Origin: JAAYJR01 sp964545315
GTDB taxonomy: Bacteria; Bacteroidota; Bacteroidia; Bacteroidales; Prolixibacteraceae
DNA: 64,000 bases
NCBI GenBank assembly: GCA_964545315.1
Contig: CAZJGI010000002.1
Span: forward strand, 55,631-119,630
Direction of reading: 5' to 3'
The translations under genes and the position numbers were made by a program. Position 1 is the stretch's first letter. Every line of letters begins with the position of its first letter. The notes below the pieces were generated by a model. That model saw only the letters and a list, made by a program, of their open reading frames with translations, was not told where the DNA came from and did not search any database. Shown piece after piece: positions 8,506 to 16,861 of this stretch.

Positions 8506-9069
8506 TTATTTACGGATAATATCTATGCGTCCGTCAGGCCATAGTTTAATAATCTCTGACGGACGTTTCTCTGTTGTATCATCCTGTCGGAATTTAACAA
8601 TGTAATCTACCCTGCTTTTTATTTTTTCTGATATCTCATCAAAACAGGCGGGTGTTTTTTCATTGCTGATATTAGCAGATGTTGAGACTATCGGCCGACG
8701 GAATCGCTGTAAAAGGCGAGTGGTAAATTCCTCTTTGGTAAACCGTATTCCTATACTTCCGTCACCGGAGATTAAATTTGCCGGAAGATTTTTTGCATTA
8801 GGATATATTACAGTAAGGGGTGTGGTAGATATCTCTATCAAATCCCAGGCAATCTCAGGAACATCATTAACGTAACGCTCCAGTAAGGCTGGATTTTCCA
8901 TCAGTACAAGCATGCTTTTTGAATCTTCACGTTCTTTTATCCGGTATATTCTTTCAACTGATTCCCGGTTAGTGGCATCACAGCCAATTCCCCATACAGT
9001 ATCTGTGGGATATAAAATGATACCCCCTTTTTTTAGTACTTCCAATGCTTGTTTTAAATCTTCATCCAT
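8506..9069 (-). CDS. tsaC: Threonylcarbamoyl-AMP synthase (YrdC/Sua5 family)
   Basis: It makes threonylcarbamoyl-AMP from threonine, bicarbonate and ATP for the t6A modification at position 37 of ANN-decoding tRNAs. The 187-residue protein has the YrdC signature ILYPTDTVWGIGCDA near residues 19-33, the KxR-type motif RIYRIKERE and STSAN near the C-terminus. The start at 9069 (MDEDLKQ) is chosen because the upstream extension is not family-like and would lie within the preceding glycosyltransferase gene, whose end it overlaps by 8 nt. It is the single-domain form without the Sua5 C-terminal domain. Confidence 0.92.
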   Translation of the reverse strand: MDEDLKQALEVLKKGGIILYPTDTVWGIGCDATNRESVERIYRIKEREDSKSMLVLMENPALLERYVNDVPEIAWDLIEISTTPLTVIYPNAKNLPANLISGDGSIGIRFTKEEFTTRLLQRFRRPIVSTSANISNEKTPACFDEISEKIKSRVDYIVKFRQDDTTEKRPSEIIKLWPDGRIDIIRK

Positions 9070-10180
9070 TTTGTTTCCCTGACAGTTTCTTGTAAAAAGT
9101 AAATAATTTTTCTGAATAATTACCAGGATGGAAATGAAATGCCCTGGCATTTCCTTTTTTTATCAGCTCATTTCTGAGAGCATTGCTATGCAGAATACGG
9201 GATATTTTGTTGCTTATATCCTTGATATCGTAAGGATCACATAATATTGCCGCATCACCAGCTGTTTCTGTCAGACATGAAACAGAAGAGGTTAATACCG
9301 GGCATCCGCTAGCCATAGCCTCAATAACAGGAAGGCCAAAACCTTCGAATAGCGAAACATAGGCTAACAGAGTGGCATTTTGATAAACTACTGATAACTC
9401 TTCTAAGGTTAGATTATTAAGAAAAATAACCTTTCCCTCAATTCTTTTATCATCTGCAAATTGCTTTAGTTGTGAGATGTATTTAGTCGGATTTCCAATG
9501 ACTACCAGAGTAAGATCAAGGCCTGTATTGTGTATGGCCTTGAGTAGTGAAAGCTGATTTTTACGGGGTTCAATTGTACCAACTGTTAAAATATAGTTTT
9601 CAGGGATATTATATTTTTTCAAGGTATTTCCTTTATCTCTTTTATCAAAAAATAATGCATTAACAGGTTGATAAATAACTTCAATTTTTTCGGGAGGGAT
9701 ATCAAAAAAAGTTGTAAGGTCATTTTTTGTTTGGTTACTTATCGCTATAATCTTTGTTGCAGCTTTACATGCATATTTAAATTTGACTTTATATATTTTC
9801 CGGTCGATGGATTTATATAATTCCGGGTATCGTAAAAATATGAGATCATGGATCGTCACCACTGATGGTATGCCGCTTTTGGCAATACCCGGTGGAAGTT
9901 CGTTGCTTAGACCGTGATAAATATCAAGATGATGCTTTTTTACCAAAGACAAGAGAAATATACTTCTCCATAAAGAGTTTAGTTTCTTAGGCAGGTTTTC
10001 AGGAGTGACTATCGTAAAATCTGAGTAATTGTCAAATAAGCCTGGTTTTATTTCAGGGGTAAAGAGTATGTAATCATTATCAGTGAAGTAATGGTTCAGG
10101 GCATTTAGTGTATTTCTGCTATAGTTGCCCAGTCCGGAGGAATTCAGAAAAGCTCTTTTCGCATCAAATCCAATTTTCAC
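9062..10180 (-). CDS. Glycosyltransferase family 4 (GT-B fold)
   Basis: A 372-residue cytoplasmic or membrane-associated sugar transferase. The N-terminal Rossmann half contains GLGNYSRN; the C-terminal half has the nucleotide-sugar site with VGTIEPRKNQ near residues 196-205 and the E-x7-E region EGFGLPVIEAMASGCPVL. Donor and acceptor are not predictable, though such enzymes build surface polysaccharide or glycolipid. The start codon is GTG (10178-10180): no in-frame ATG lies upstream before the lysA stop region. It overlaps tsaC by 8 nt and follows lysA by 22 nt. Confidence 0.9.
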   Translation of the reverse strand: MKIGFDAKRAFLNSSGLGNYSRNTLNALNHYFTDNDYILFTPEIKPGLFDNYSDFTIVTPENLPKKLNSLWRSIFLLSLVKKHHLDIYHGLSNELPPGIAKSGIPSVVTIHDLIFLRYPELYKSIDRKIYKVKFKYACKAATKIIAISNQTKNDLTTFFDIPPEKIEVIYQPVNALFFDKRDKGNTLKKYNIPENYILTVGTIEPRKNQLSLLKAIHNTGLDLTLVVIGNPTKYISQLKQFADDKRIEGKVIFLNNLTLEELSVVYQNATLLAYVSLFEGFGLPVIEAMASGCPVLTSSVSCLTETAGDAAILCDPYDIKDISNKISRILHSNALRNELIKKGNARAFHFHPGNYSEKLFTFYKKLSGKQNG

Positions 10181-10202
10181 TTTTTTGAATAAGAGTTGGA
10201 TA

Positions 10203-11468
10203 TTATACTTTAAAATCAGTTAATCCTTCAAAATCTATAGTGGCAAAATAATCTTCTGTTGTTTCCGGTCTTCTTATCGGTACTACTTTGCCGTCACTGC
10301 GGAGGAGCAACTCCCCCGACCTTAGTTTTCCGTTATAATTAAAACCCATGGCATGTCCGTGTGCTCCTGCATCGTGGATTACTACTATATCGTCTGGTTC
10401 AATTTGAGGTAACATCCTGTCAATTGCAAATTTATCATTATTCTCACAAAGAGAGCCAGTGACATCATATTTTACTGTGTGGGGTTCATCTTCTTTACCG
10501 GCAATAGTTATATGATGATAGGCTCCATACATTCCCGGCCTCATCAGGTTTGCCATACTGGCGTCTAACCCGGCAAAGAGTTTATATGTTTTTTTTATAT
10601 GAAGTACCTTTGCAACCAGGTAACCGTAAGGACCGGTTATTGCCCTTCCTGATTCGAAAAAGATTTTTAGGGGGGCAAGTCCGTTACCTTCAATTTTTTC
10701 CTGATATAATTTTTTTATTCCTGCACTCACGTATTCAAGGTCTACTGCTTTCTGTCCCGGCTGGTAAGGAATACCAATTCCTCCGCCCAGGTTTGCAAAG
10801 TTTATACGAACACCGGCTTTCTCTGCAACCTCTGCTATCAGATTAAATAATACTTCAGCAGTTTCAATAAAATAGTCGGGATCAAGTTCATTTGAAGCTA
10901 CCATCGTATGAACTCCAAATTGTTTTACGCCCTTGCTTTTTAAAATTTTATAACCTTCAATGATCTGTTCATGAGTGAATCCGTATTTGGCCTCCTCCGG
11001 GTGACCAATAATTAAATTTCCCTGTTTCAGGTCTCCCGGATTATATCTCATGCATATAGTTTCAGGAAGTCCTACATGTTTTTCAAGATATTCAATGTGC
11101 GAAATATCATCCAGATTAATAATAGCACCCAAATCCTTTGCCATTTCGAATTCGTCTGCGGGGGTATCATTGGAGGTAAGCATAATTTCATCACCTGACA
11201 TCCCAACCCTTTTGGCAAGTTCAAGTTCTGTTTTAGAACTGCAGTCAATACCAAATCCTTCTTCCCTTAATATTTTCATGAGATATGGATTTGGGGTTGC
11301 TTTTATAGCAAAATATTCTTTAAACCCTTCGTTCCATTCAAATGCCTTTTTAAATCTTACAGCATTTTCCCTTATAGCTTTTTCATCATAAATATGAAAA
11401 GGGGTGGGATATTTTTCTATTATATCTTCGAGTTGTGATTTTGTAAAGGGTAATTTTTTGTCTCTCAT
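10203..11468 (-). CDS. lysA: Diaminopimelate decarboxylase LysA
   Basis: A PLP enzyme that decarboxylates meso-diaminopimelate to L-lysine, the last step of lysine synthesis. The 421-residue protein shows the PLP lysine at residue 56 (YFAIKATPNP), the glycine-rich phosphate loop NLGGGIGIPY around residues 226-235, and the substrate-binding cysteine context SLCENNDKF near residue 340. A fold III barrel followed by a C-terminal beta-domain fits the length. It lies 111 nt after the dapF homologue, and dapL is close by, so lysine genes are clustered here. Confidence 0.95.
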   Translation of the reverse strand: MRDKKLPFTKSQLEDIIEKYPTPFHIYDEKAIRENAVRFKKAFEWNEGFKEYFAIKATPNPYLMKILREEGFGIDCSSKTELELAKRVGMSGDEIMLTSNDTPADEFEMAKDLGAIINLDDISHIEYLEKHVGLPETICMRYNPGDLKQGNLIIGHPEEAKYGFTHEQIIEGYKILKSKGVKQFGVHTMVASNELDPDYFIETAEVLFNLIAEVAEKAGVRINFANLGGGIGIPYQPGQKAVDLEYVSAGIKKLYQEKIEGNGLAPLKIFFESGRAITGPYGYLVAKVLHIKKTYKLFAGLDASMANLMRPGMYGAYHHITIAGKEDEPHTVKYDVTGSLCENNDKFAIDRMLPQIEPDDIVVIHDAGAHGHAMGFNYNGKLRSGELLLRSDGKVVPIRRPETTEDYFATIDFEGLTDFKV

Positions 11469-11494
11469 ATTAACTTTGAGTATTTTATACTTAG

Positions 11495-11502
11495 CAAAAA
11501 TA
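11495..11502 (-). promoter_or_regulatory. Candidate -7 promoter element of lysA
   Basis: TATTTTTG on the minus strand matches TAnnTTTG and ends 26 nt before the lysA ATG, in the 111-bp gap after the dapF homologue. Confidence 0.45.
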
Positions 11503-11579
11503 TTATAATATTGTCATTTCCTGGAATTAATCTAAATAAAGTCCGGTACAGCATCAGAGAATTAATAAAAAATTACAGA

Positions 11580-12440
11580 TCAGATCAGCTCTGCAATAAG
11601 TTCTTTACTAAGTGTACCACTTGCAATTTCCCTGACTTCGCCGGTCATGCCAATATTCCAGTTACTGTCGATTTCAATTTTTAAGTTTCCGCCTTCCATT
11701 TTAACATCCAGTTCCGGTTCTGTCAGCCCTTTTTTTACAAGCACAGCCGCAACAGCACATGCTGAGCTTCCGGATGCCAGCGTATAGCCGGCGCCACGTT
11801 CCCAGATCAATATTTCAACTTCAGAGGGTGATATTATTTTTGCAAACTGAACATTGATCCGTTTTGGGAAATAGGGATTTTTTTCAATCTGCGGGCCAAA
11901 TGTCAGCAACTCTTTTTTGTCAAGGTTATCCTTAATAATCACACAGTGTGGATTACCTACTGATACACAGTTAATATAATAATCCTTGTATTCAAGGTTA
12001 AGAATTTCATCAAGACATTCTTCTTTATCGCAATTAACAGGTATTGCTGATGATAAGAAATCCGCTTTACCCATATCTACCCTTATAACCCTGGCTCTTC
12101 TGTTATGCTCTTCAACAATTTTTGCCTGAACAAGTCCACCCGGTGTTTCAATGGTAAAGCATGATGATTTGGCAAATTTTAAATCATAAAGATACTTTGC
12201 AAAAATTCGAAGCCCGTTACCACTTTTTTCTGCTTCCGATCCGTCAGGATTTAAAATGCGTAACCCGAAGGCAGCCTTGTAACTGGGCACTTTAACAAGA
12301 ATTCCGTCAGAACCAATACCGTAATGAACATCGCATATCTTCCTTACCGCCTTCTCAGTTAATTCAAACTCAATTTCACTTTGATTTAAAACAATATAAT
12401 CGTTACCTAATCCGTGAGATTTTACAAAGAAATTTTGCAT
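11580..12440 (-). CDS. dapF: Diaminopimelate epimerase homologue with both catalytic cysteines replaced by serine
   Basis: The 286-residue protein has the two pseudo-symmetric halves of the DapF fold: KSHGLGNDYIV at residues 7-17, NPDGSEAEKSGNG at 64-76, GNPHC near 162 and WERGAGYTLASGSS at 213-226. In known epimerases the two-base mechanism uses cysteines in the motifs CGNG and ACGTG. Here both are serine: Ser73 (codon 12222-12224, AGT) and Ser223 (codon 11772-11774, TCC). The neighbours lysA and dapL strongly suggest LL- to meso-diaminopimelate epimerisation, but the missing thiols leave room for a weakly active or differently specific racemase. Confidence 0.8.
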   Translation of the reverse strand: MQNFFVKSHGLGNDYIVLNQSEIEFELTEKAVRKICDVHYGIGSDGILVKVPSYKAAFGLRILNPDGSEAEKSGNGLRIFAKYLYDLKFAKSSCFTIETPGGLVQAKIVEEHNRRARVIRVDMGKADFLSSAIPVNCDKEECLDEILNLEYKDYYINCVSVGNPHCVIIKDNLDKKELLTFGPQIEKNPYFPKRINVQFAKIISPSEVEILIWERGAGYTLASGSSACAVAAVLVKKGLTEPELDVKMEGGNLKIEIDSNWNIGMTGEVREIASGTLSKELIAELI

Positions 12441-12459
12441 AGTTTACTTTTTTGTTATA

Positions 12460-12467
12460 CAAAAGTA
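12460..12467 (-). promoter_or_regulatory. Candidate -7 promoter element of the dapF homologue
   Basis: TACTTTTG on the minus strand, 19 nt before the ATG at 12440. It sits in the 124-bp divergent region shared with dapL. Confidence 0.45.
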
Positions 12468-12528
12468 TTAAACATCAGACAATTTTCTTCTGTATCCAAT
12501 ATGAATTATGCCCTCAGCAATTTATTTT

Positions 12529-12536
12529 TAACTTTG
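12529..12536 (+). promoter_or_regulatory. Candidate -7 promoter element of dapL
   Basis: TAACTTTG matches TAnnTTTG, 28 nt before the dapL ATG. It is divergent to the dapF element at 12460-12467, so both lysine genes could be controlled from one short region. Confidence 0.5.
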
Positions 12537-12564
12537 CACCTGTATACACAGGAAATTTTACACT

Positions 12565-13794
12565 ATGGCATATATTAATGAAAATTATCAGAAGCTTCAG
12601 GCAGGATACCTCTTCCCTGAGATTGGAAGAAGAGTAGAAGAGTTTGCAAAATCTCATCCGGAAAGCAAAATTATCAGAATGGGAATTGGTGACGTTACAC
12701 GGCCCCTTGTTCCTTCTGTGATAAAGGCATTTCATGAAGGCGTTGAAGAAATGTCAGAATCTTCGTCATTTAAAGGTTACGGACCAGAACAGGGTTACTT
12801 ATTCCTGCGTGAGATCATAGCTAAGAATGATTATCAAAGCAGGGGTATTAATGTTTCAGCTGATGATATTTTTATTTCTGACGGATCAAAATGTGATACA
12901 GGAAACATACAGGAGATATTCAGCAGCGAAAGTAAGATTGCAATTTGTGACCCTGTTTACCCTGTTTATGCTGATACAACAGTTATGTCGGGGAAAACAG
13001 GAGTATGCAAGACTAACGGATATTACGAAGGTATTATTTATATGCCCTGTACAAAAGAGAACGGTTTTATTCCCCGGTTGCCGGAGGAGAAGCCTGATCT
13101 TATTTTTTTGTGTTATCCAAACAATCCCACCGGTACTGTAGCCTCCAAAGACGAATTAAAGAAATGGGTTGACTATGCTGAAAAAAATAAAGCTATCATT
13201 TTGTATGATGCTGCTTATGAGGCTTTTATAACAGAAGATGATATTCCTCATTCAATTTATGAGATCGAAGGGGCAGATAAGCTGGCAATTGAATTCCGCA
13301 GTTTTTCAAAAACAGCCGGATTTACCGGGACCAGATGTGCTTTTGCAGTTGTTCCTGAAGAATTAAGAGCATATGATAAATCGGGAAATCCATTATCAGT
13401 AAAACAGTTATGGAACCGTCGACAATCCACAAAATTTAACGGTGTATCCTATCCTGTTCAAAAAGCAGCAGCTGCTGTTTATTCTGATGAAGGGAAGAAA
13501 GAGGTCAAAGAGGTAATAAAATATTATCTTGGAAATGCGAAAATCATGAAAGAGAGCCTTACGGATGCAGGTTATGAGGTTTATGGTGGTGTAAATGCAC
13601 CATATATCTGGGTAAAGACCAAAAATGGTATGAAGTCATGGGATTTCTTTGATAAGTTATTGAATGAAGCAAATGTTGTTGGTACCCCGGGATCGGGCTT
13701 TGGTCCCTCCGGAGAAGGCTATTTCAGGTTTTCGGCTTTTGCTGACCGTGAAAGCACAATTGAAGCAATGGAACGCATCAGAGGACTGAAATGA
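12565..13794 (+). CDS. dapL: LL-diaminopimelate aminotransferase DapL
   Basis: A PLP fold I aminotransferase that converts tetrahydrodipicolinate directly to LL-diaminopimelate with glutamate as donor, bypassing the succinylase or acetylase routes. The 409-residue protein has family-specific motifs: MGIGDVTRPL near residue 35, GYGPEQGYLFLRE near 72, CYPNNPTGT near 185 and the PLP lysine in SFSKTAGFTGTR near residue 250. Length is normal. It is transcribed away from the dapF homologue and lysA, so with these the window holds the last three steps of lysine synthesis. Confidence 0.96.
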   Translation: MAYINENYQKLQAGYLFPEIGRRVEEFAKSHPESKIIRMGIGDVTRPLVPSVIKAFHEGVEEMSESSSFKGYGPEQGYLFLREIIAKNDYQSRGINVSADDIFISDGSKCDTGNIQEIFSSESKIAICDPVYPVYADTTVMSGKTGVCKTNGYYEGIIYMPCTKENGFIPRLPEEKPDLIFLCYPNNPTGTVASKDELKKWVDYAEKNKAIILYDAAYEAFITEDDIPHSIYEIEGADKLAIEFRSFSKTAGFTGTRCAFAVVPEELRAYDKSGNPLSVKQLWNRRQSTKFNGVSYPVQKAAAAVYSDEGKKEVKEVIKYYLGNAKIMKESLTDAGYEVYGGVNAPYIWVKTKNGMKSWDFFDKLLNEANVVGTPGSGFGPSGEGYFRFSAFADRESTIEAMERIRGLK

Positions 13795-13877
13795 CAGTTC
13801 TCTCGTAAATTTAGTATTAATTTTTTTTAAGATACCACAGGCTGAAAAATGCTAAATAACCGGTTAAGGGTTCATAA

Positions 13878-15113
13878 TCATGCTGTTTCCTGAACGGTTA
13901 TTTCCCTATTTACCCGTAATTTACTTCCGGGATATGCTTTAAGCGCTTCTTCGAGGATTTTCAGGCATATCGCTAAATCTTCCTTTTTCAATACATAAGC
14001 AATCCTGACTTCATTTTGGCCTTTTCCGGGAATGGTATAGAACCCGCTTGCGGGAGCAAGAAAAAGTGTTTGATTATTATATTCGAATTCTGATAACATC
14101 CATGCACAAAAATTGTCAGCATTATCCACGGGTAAGCGGGCGACTGTATAAAATGCCCCCATGGGAATCGGAGAATAGACGCCATCAATCCTGTTAAGTC
14201 CGTCAATTAAAAATTTTCTGCGGTTAACATATTCATTATAGTTATTTAAAAGGTAGTCGGGGTCAGCGTCCAAAGAAGCTTCAGCAGCAATCTGGCCTAT
14301 CAGGGGCGGACTGAGCCTGGCCTGACAAAATTTGAGGACATTGCGCTTAACTTCCTTGTTTTTTGTTATTAATGCCCCTATTCGTAATCCACATTCGCTG
14401 TACCGTTTCGATACTGAATCGATCAGTACTACATTTTGTTCTATGCCGTTAAGATGAAAAGCTGAAATATATGGTGAACCTGTGTAACAAAATTCGCGGT
14501 AAACTTCATCAGAGAAAAGATAAAGATCGTACTTTTTGACAAGGTCGCGTATTTTATTCATCTCCTCTCGTGTATATAGATAGCCAGTGGGATTATTTGG
14601 ATTGCAAATCATAATGCCCTTGGTTTTTGAGGTGATTAGTTTTTCAAATTCTTCAACCGGCGGAAGTGCAAATCCCTCATCAATATTGGAGGCAATTGAT
14701 CTTATGACAGCCCCGGCAACTATTGCAAACGCTTCATAGTTGGCATAAGCCGGCTCCGGCACAATGATCTCGTCTCCAGGATCCAGACAACTCATGAAAG
14801 CAAATGTCACCGCTTCGCTTCCGCCTGTGGTAATAATAATATCATCTACCTCTACGTCTATGTTATATTTATGATAATATTTAACCAGTTTCTCACGAAA
14901 TGAACGGATGCCTTCACTTGGAGAGTATTCTATTGTTGTACGGTCGATATTTTGTATTGCTTTTAAGGCCTCTGGGGGAGTGGGAAGATCAGGCTGCCCG
15001 ATGTTGAGATGATAGACTTTTATACCTCTTCTTTTTGCATTTTCAGCAAGCGGTGATAACTTTCTGATTGGTGAATCAGGCATCGCTTTTCCTCTGTTGG
15101 ATACTTCTGGCAT
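13878..15113 (-). CDS. Class I/II PLP aminotransferase (aspartate aminotransferase-like)
   Basis: A 411-residue cytoplasmic transaminase. Visible motifs are NIGQPDLPTPP near residue 37, ITTGGSEA near 98, the MICNPNNPTGYLY substrate loop, SDEVYREF, and the PLP lysine in DSVSKRYSECGLRIG. Substrate choice within the family (aspartate, aromatic or branched amino acids) cannot be decided. I start at 15113 (MPEVSNRG); the open frame reaches 15185, but a promoter-like element sits between. It converges on dapL and is unlikely to be co-transcribed with it. Confidence 0.88.
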   Translation of the reverse strand: MPEVSNRGKAMPDSPIRKLSPLAENAKRRGIKVYHLNIGQPDLPTPPEALKAIQNIDRTTIEYSPSEGIRSFREKLVKYYHKYNIDVEVDDIIITTGGSEAVTFAFMSCLDPGDEIIVPEPAYANYEAFAIVAGAVIRSIASNIDEGFALPPVEEFEKLITSKTKGIMICNPNNPTGYLYTREEMNKIRDLVKKYDLYLFSDEVYREFCYTGSPYISAFHLNGIEQNVVLIDSVSKRYSECGLRIGALITKNKEVKRNVLKFCQARLSPPLIGQIAAEASLDADPDYLLNNYNEYVNRRKFLIDGLNRIDGVYSPIPMGAFYTVARLPVDNADNFCAWMLSEFEYNNQTLFLAPASGFYTIPGKGQNEVRIAYVLKKEDLAICLKILEEALKAYPGSKLRVNREITVQETA

Positions 15114-15136
15114 TTTAAAAAAAGTTTTTAACCAGG

Positions 15137-15165
15137 CAAAGATACAAGTATCAATAATAAAACAA
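15137..15165 (-). promoter_or_regulatory. Candidate promoter of the aminotransferase
   Basis: On the minus strand TATCTTTG (15137-15144) follows a TTG (15163-15165) by 18 nt, close to the Bacteroidota -33/-7 layout. It lies 23 nt before the ATG at 15113 and supports that start. Confidence 0.55.
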
Positions 15166-15293
15166 TGAAGATTGAAATTTTTCACTCCGGGCTTTTATTA
15201 ATAAATTAACTGTAAATGATCAAAAGGATAATCCGGTTTATTTGTAATCGATTCAAAAAACTCTGTTATTTATTAATTTAAATCATATTTTGA

Positions 15294-15301
15294 TAACTTT
15301 G
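15294..15301 (+). promoter_or_regulatory. Candidate -7 promoter element of the pnt operon
   Basis: TAACTTTG, a TAnnTTTG match 42 nt before the pntAA ATG. Confidence 0.45.
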
Positions 15302-15343
15302 GAATATCTATTTTAGCATTTAAAAAATTATAAACATAGAGCA

Positions 15344-16507
15344 ATGATAATAGGTATTCCCCAAGAGATTATGCCGGGAGAGAACCGCGTTGCAGCGATT
15401 CCTGAGACTGTAAAAAAGATGGTCGCTTCCGGTGCAAAGGTTTTGTTCCAGGCAGGAGCAGGAACAGGTTCACATTACAGTGATGATGCTTATGGCGCTG
15501 AAGGAGCGGAAATTGTTACTGATGTCAGGGAACTTTACTCTGAAAGTGAGGTTATTTTAAAGGTTAAAGAACCTTTATATAATAATGAAATGATGCAACA
15601 TGAGCTGGATATGATGCATCACGGACAATATTTGATTTCATTTCTGCATCCGGCCTCTCCTGCAAATCATAAAATGATACGTCATATGGCTGAAAGAGGT
15701 ATTATCGGGTTGACCCTCGACGGAATACCACGAATCAGCAGGGCACAGACAATGGATGCTCTCTCTTCAATGAGCTCCTGCGCCGGTTATAAGGGAATGA
15801 TAATGGGTATTAATGATATCAGCAAATTTGTTCCTTTTGTCACCAGTGCTGTGGGCAGGCTTCAGCCGGCCATTGTGTTGGTAATAGGAACAGGTGTGGC
15901 CGGGTTAAGGGCCCTGGCAACAGCAAAAGGACTGGGCGCATCGGTTTATGCTGCTGATATACGGCCTGAAGCTAATAAAAATGCCCAATCTCTCGGGGCA
16001 ATAATCGTTGACACAGGTGTTCCTGCTGATATCGCAGTTAGTCCCGATGGTTTACATGCAAACCAACTGCCGGATAAATGGCTTGAAGTAGAGAGGAAAA
16101 ATTTGGGCGAAATCATTTCCCGGGCTGATATAGTTTTTTGCTCCGCATTGATACAGGGAAAGGTTGCTCCAATACTGATCACCGAAGAAATGGTGAAAAA
16201 TATGCAAACGGGAAGCTGTATCGTTGATATATCAATCGATCAGGGTGGAAATTGCGCTATAACAACACCAGGGGAAGTGGAAAAAAAACATGGTATTATC
16301 ATTCAGGGTATTAAAAATATACCCGGAATGCTCTCTACAAGTTCCACAATTATGTTTTCACGTAATATTTATAATCTGCTCACATTTCTTACCAGGGAAG
16401 GAAAGATATATCTTGACCTCTCTGATGAGATAGTATCATCAATATTAGTTACAAGGAATGGTGACATATTACATGAGGGTACACTTGAAGCTATGGGTTT
16501 GAAGTAA
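15344..16507 (+). CDS. pntAA: NAD(P) transhydrogenase, NAD(H)-binding alpha-1 subunit
   Basis: Domain I of the proton-translocating transhydrogenase, which exchanges hydride between NADH and NADP+ at the cost of the proton gradient. The 387-residue soluble protein resembles alanine dehydrogenase: IIGIPQEIMPGENRVAAIPETV at the start, the RAQTMDALSSM segment near residue 127, and the NAD-binding GTGVAGLRALATAKGLGA near residue 184. The following genes encode the membrane and NADP(H) parts, which makes transhydrogenase rather than alanine dehydrogenase the right call. The subunit is of the split type, without the fused membrane helices of E. coli PntA. Confidence 0.93.
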   Translation: MIIGIPQEIMPGENRVAAIPETVKKMVASGAKVLFQAGAGTGSHYSDDAYGAEGAEIVTDVRELYSESEVILKVKEPLYNNEMMQHELDMMHHGQYLISFLHPASPANHKMIRHMAERGIIGLTLDGIPRISRAQTMDALSSMSSCAGYKGMIMGINDISKFVPFVTSAVGRLQPAIVLVIGTGVAGLRALATAKGLGASVYAADIRPEANKNAQSLGAIIVDTGVPADIAVSPDGLHANQLPDKWLEVERKNLGEIISRADIVFCSALIQGKVAPILITEEMVKNMQTGSCIVDISIDQGGNCAITTPGEVEKKHGIIIQGIKNIPGMLSTSSTIMFSRNIYNLLTFLTREGKIYLDLSDEIVSSILVTRNGDILHEGTLEAMGLK

Positions 16508-16542
16508 TCTGACAAAAGAATTAATTATCTAAAAAATTATTC

Positions 16543-16860
16543 ATGGCTTTAATTCAATATATTTTAATTGGAATATTCATAATAGCAGCAGTGGTAGGTT
16601 ATTTATTGATAAACAATGTACCAAGCCGGCTGCATACTCCCCTGATGTCCGGAATGAATGCATTATCGGGAGTTACGATTATTGGCGCTCTTCTGGCAAC
16701 AGCGGTTGCTCTTGAGGGAAGTTCCCCTGTATTGGGGTATATTTTCGGAAGCCTGGCAATAATTCTTGCCATGGTTAATGTAGCCGGAGGTTTTGCAGTG
16801 ACCGACAGGATGCTGAAAATGTTTGGAAAGAAAAATGAAAATCCGGATAGAGATGAATAA
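16543..16860 (+). CDS. pntAB: NAD(P) transhydrogenase, membrane alpha-2 subunit
   Basis: A 105-residue protein with three or four membrane helices that supplies part of the proton channel (domain II). The motifs PSRLHTPLMSGMNALSGV near residues 28-45 and the glycine-rich last helix AGGFAVTDRMLKMF are typical. It lies 35 nt after the alpha-1 gene and is followed immediately by the beta subunit, as expected for the three-gene form. Confidence 0.94.
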   Translation: MALIQYILIGIFIIAAVVGYLLINNVPSRLHTPLMSGMNALSGVTIIGALLATAVALEGSSPVLGYIFGSLAIILAMVNVAGGFAVTDRMLKMFGKKNENPDRDE

Positions 16861-16861
16861 T

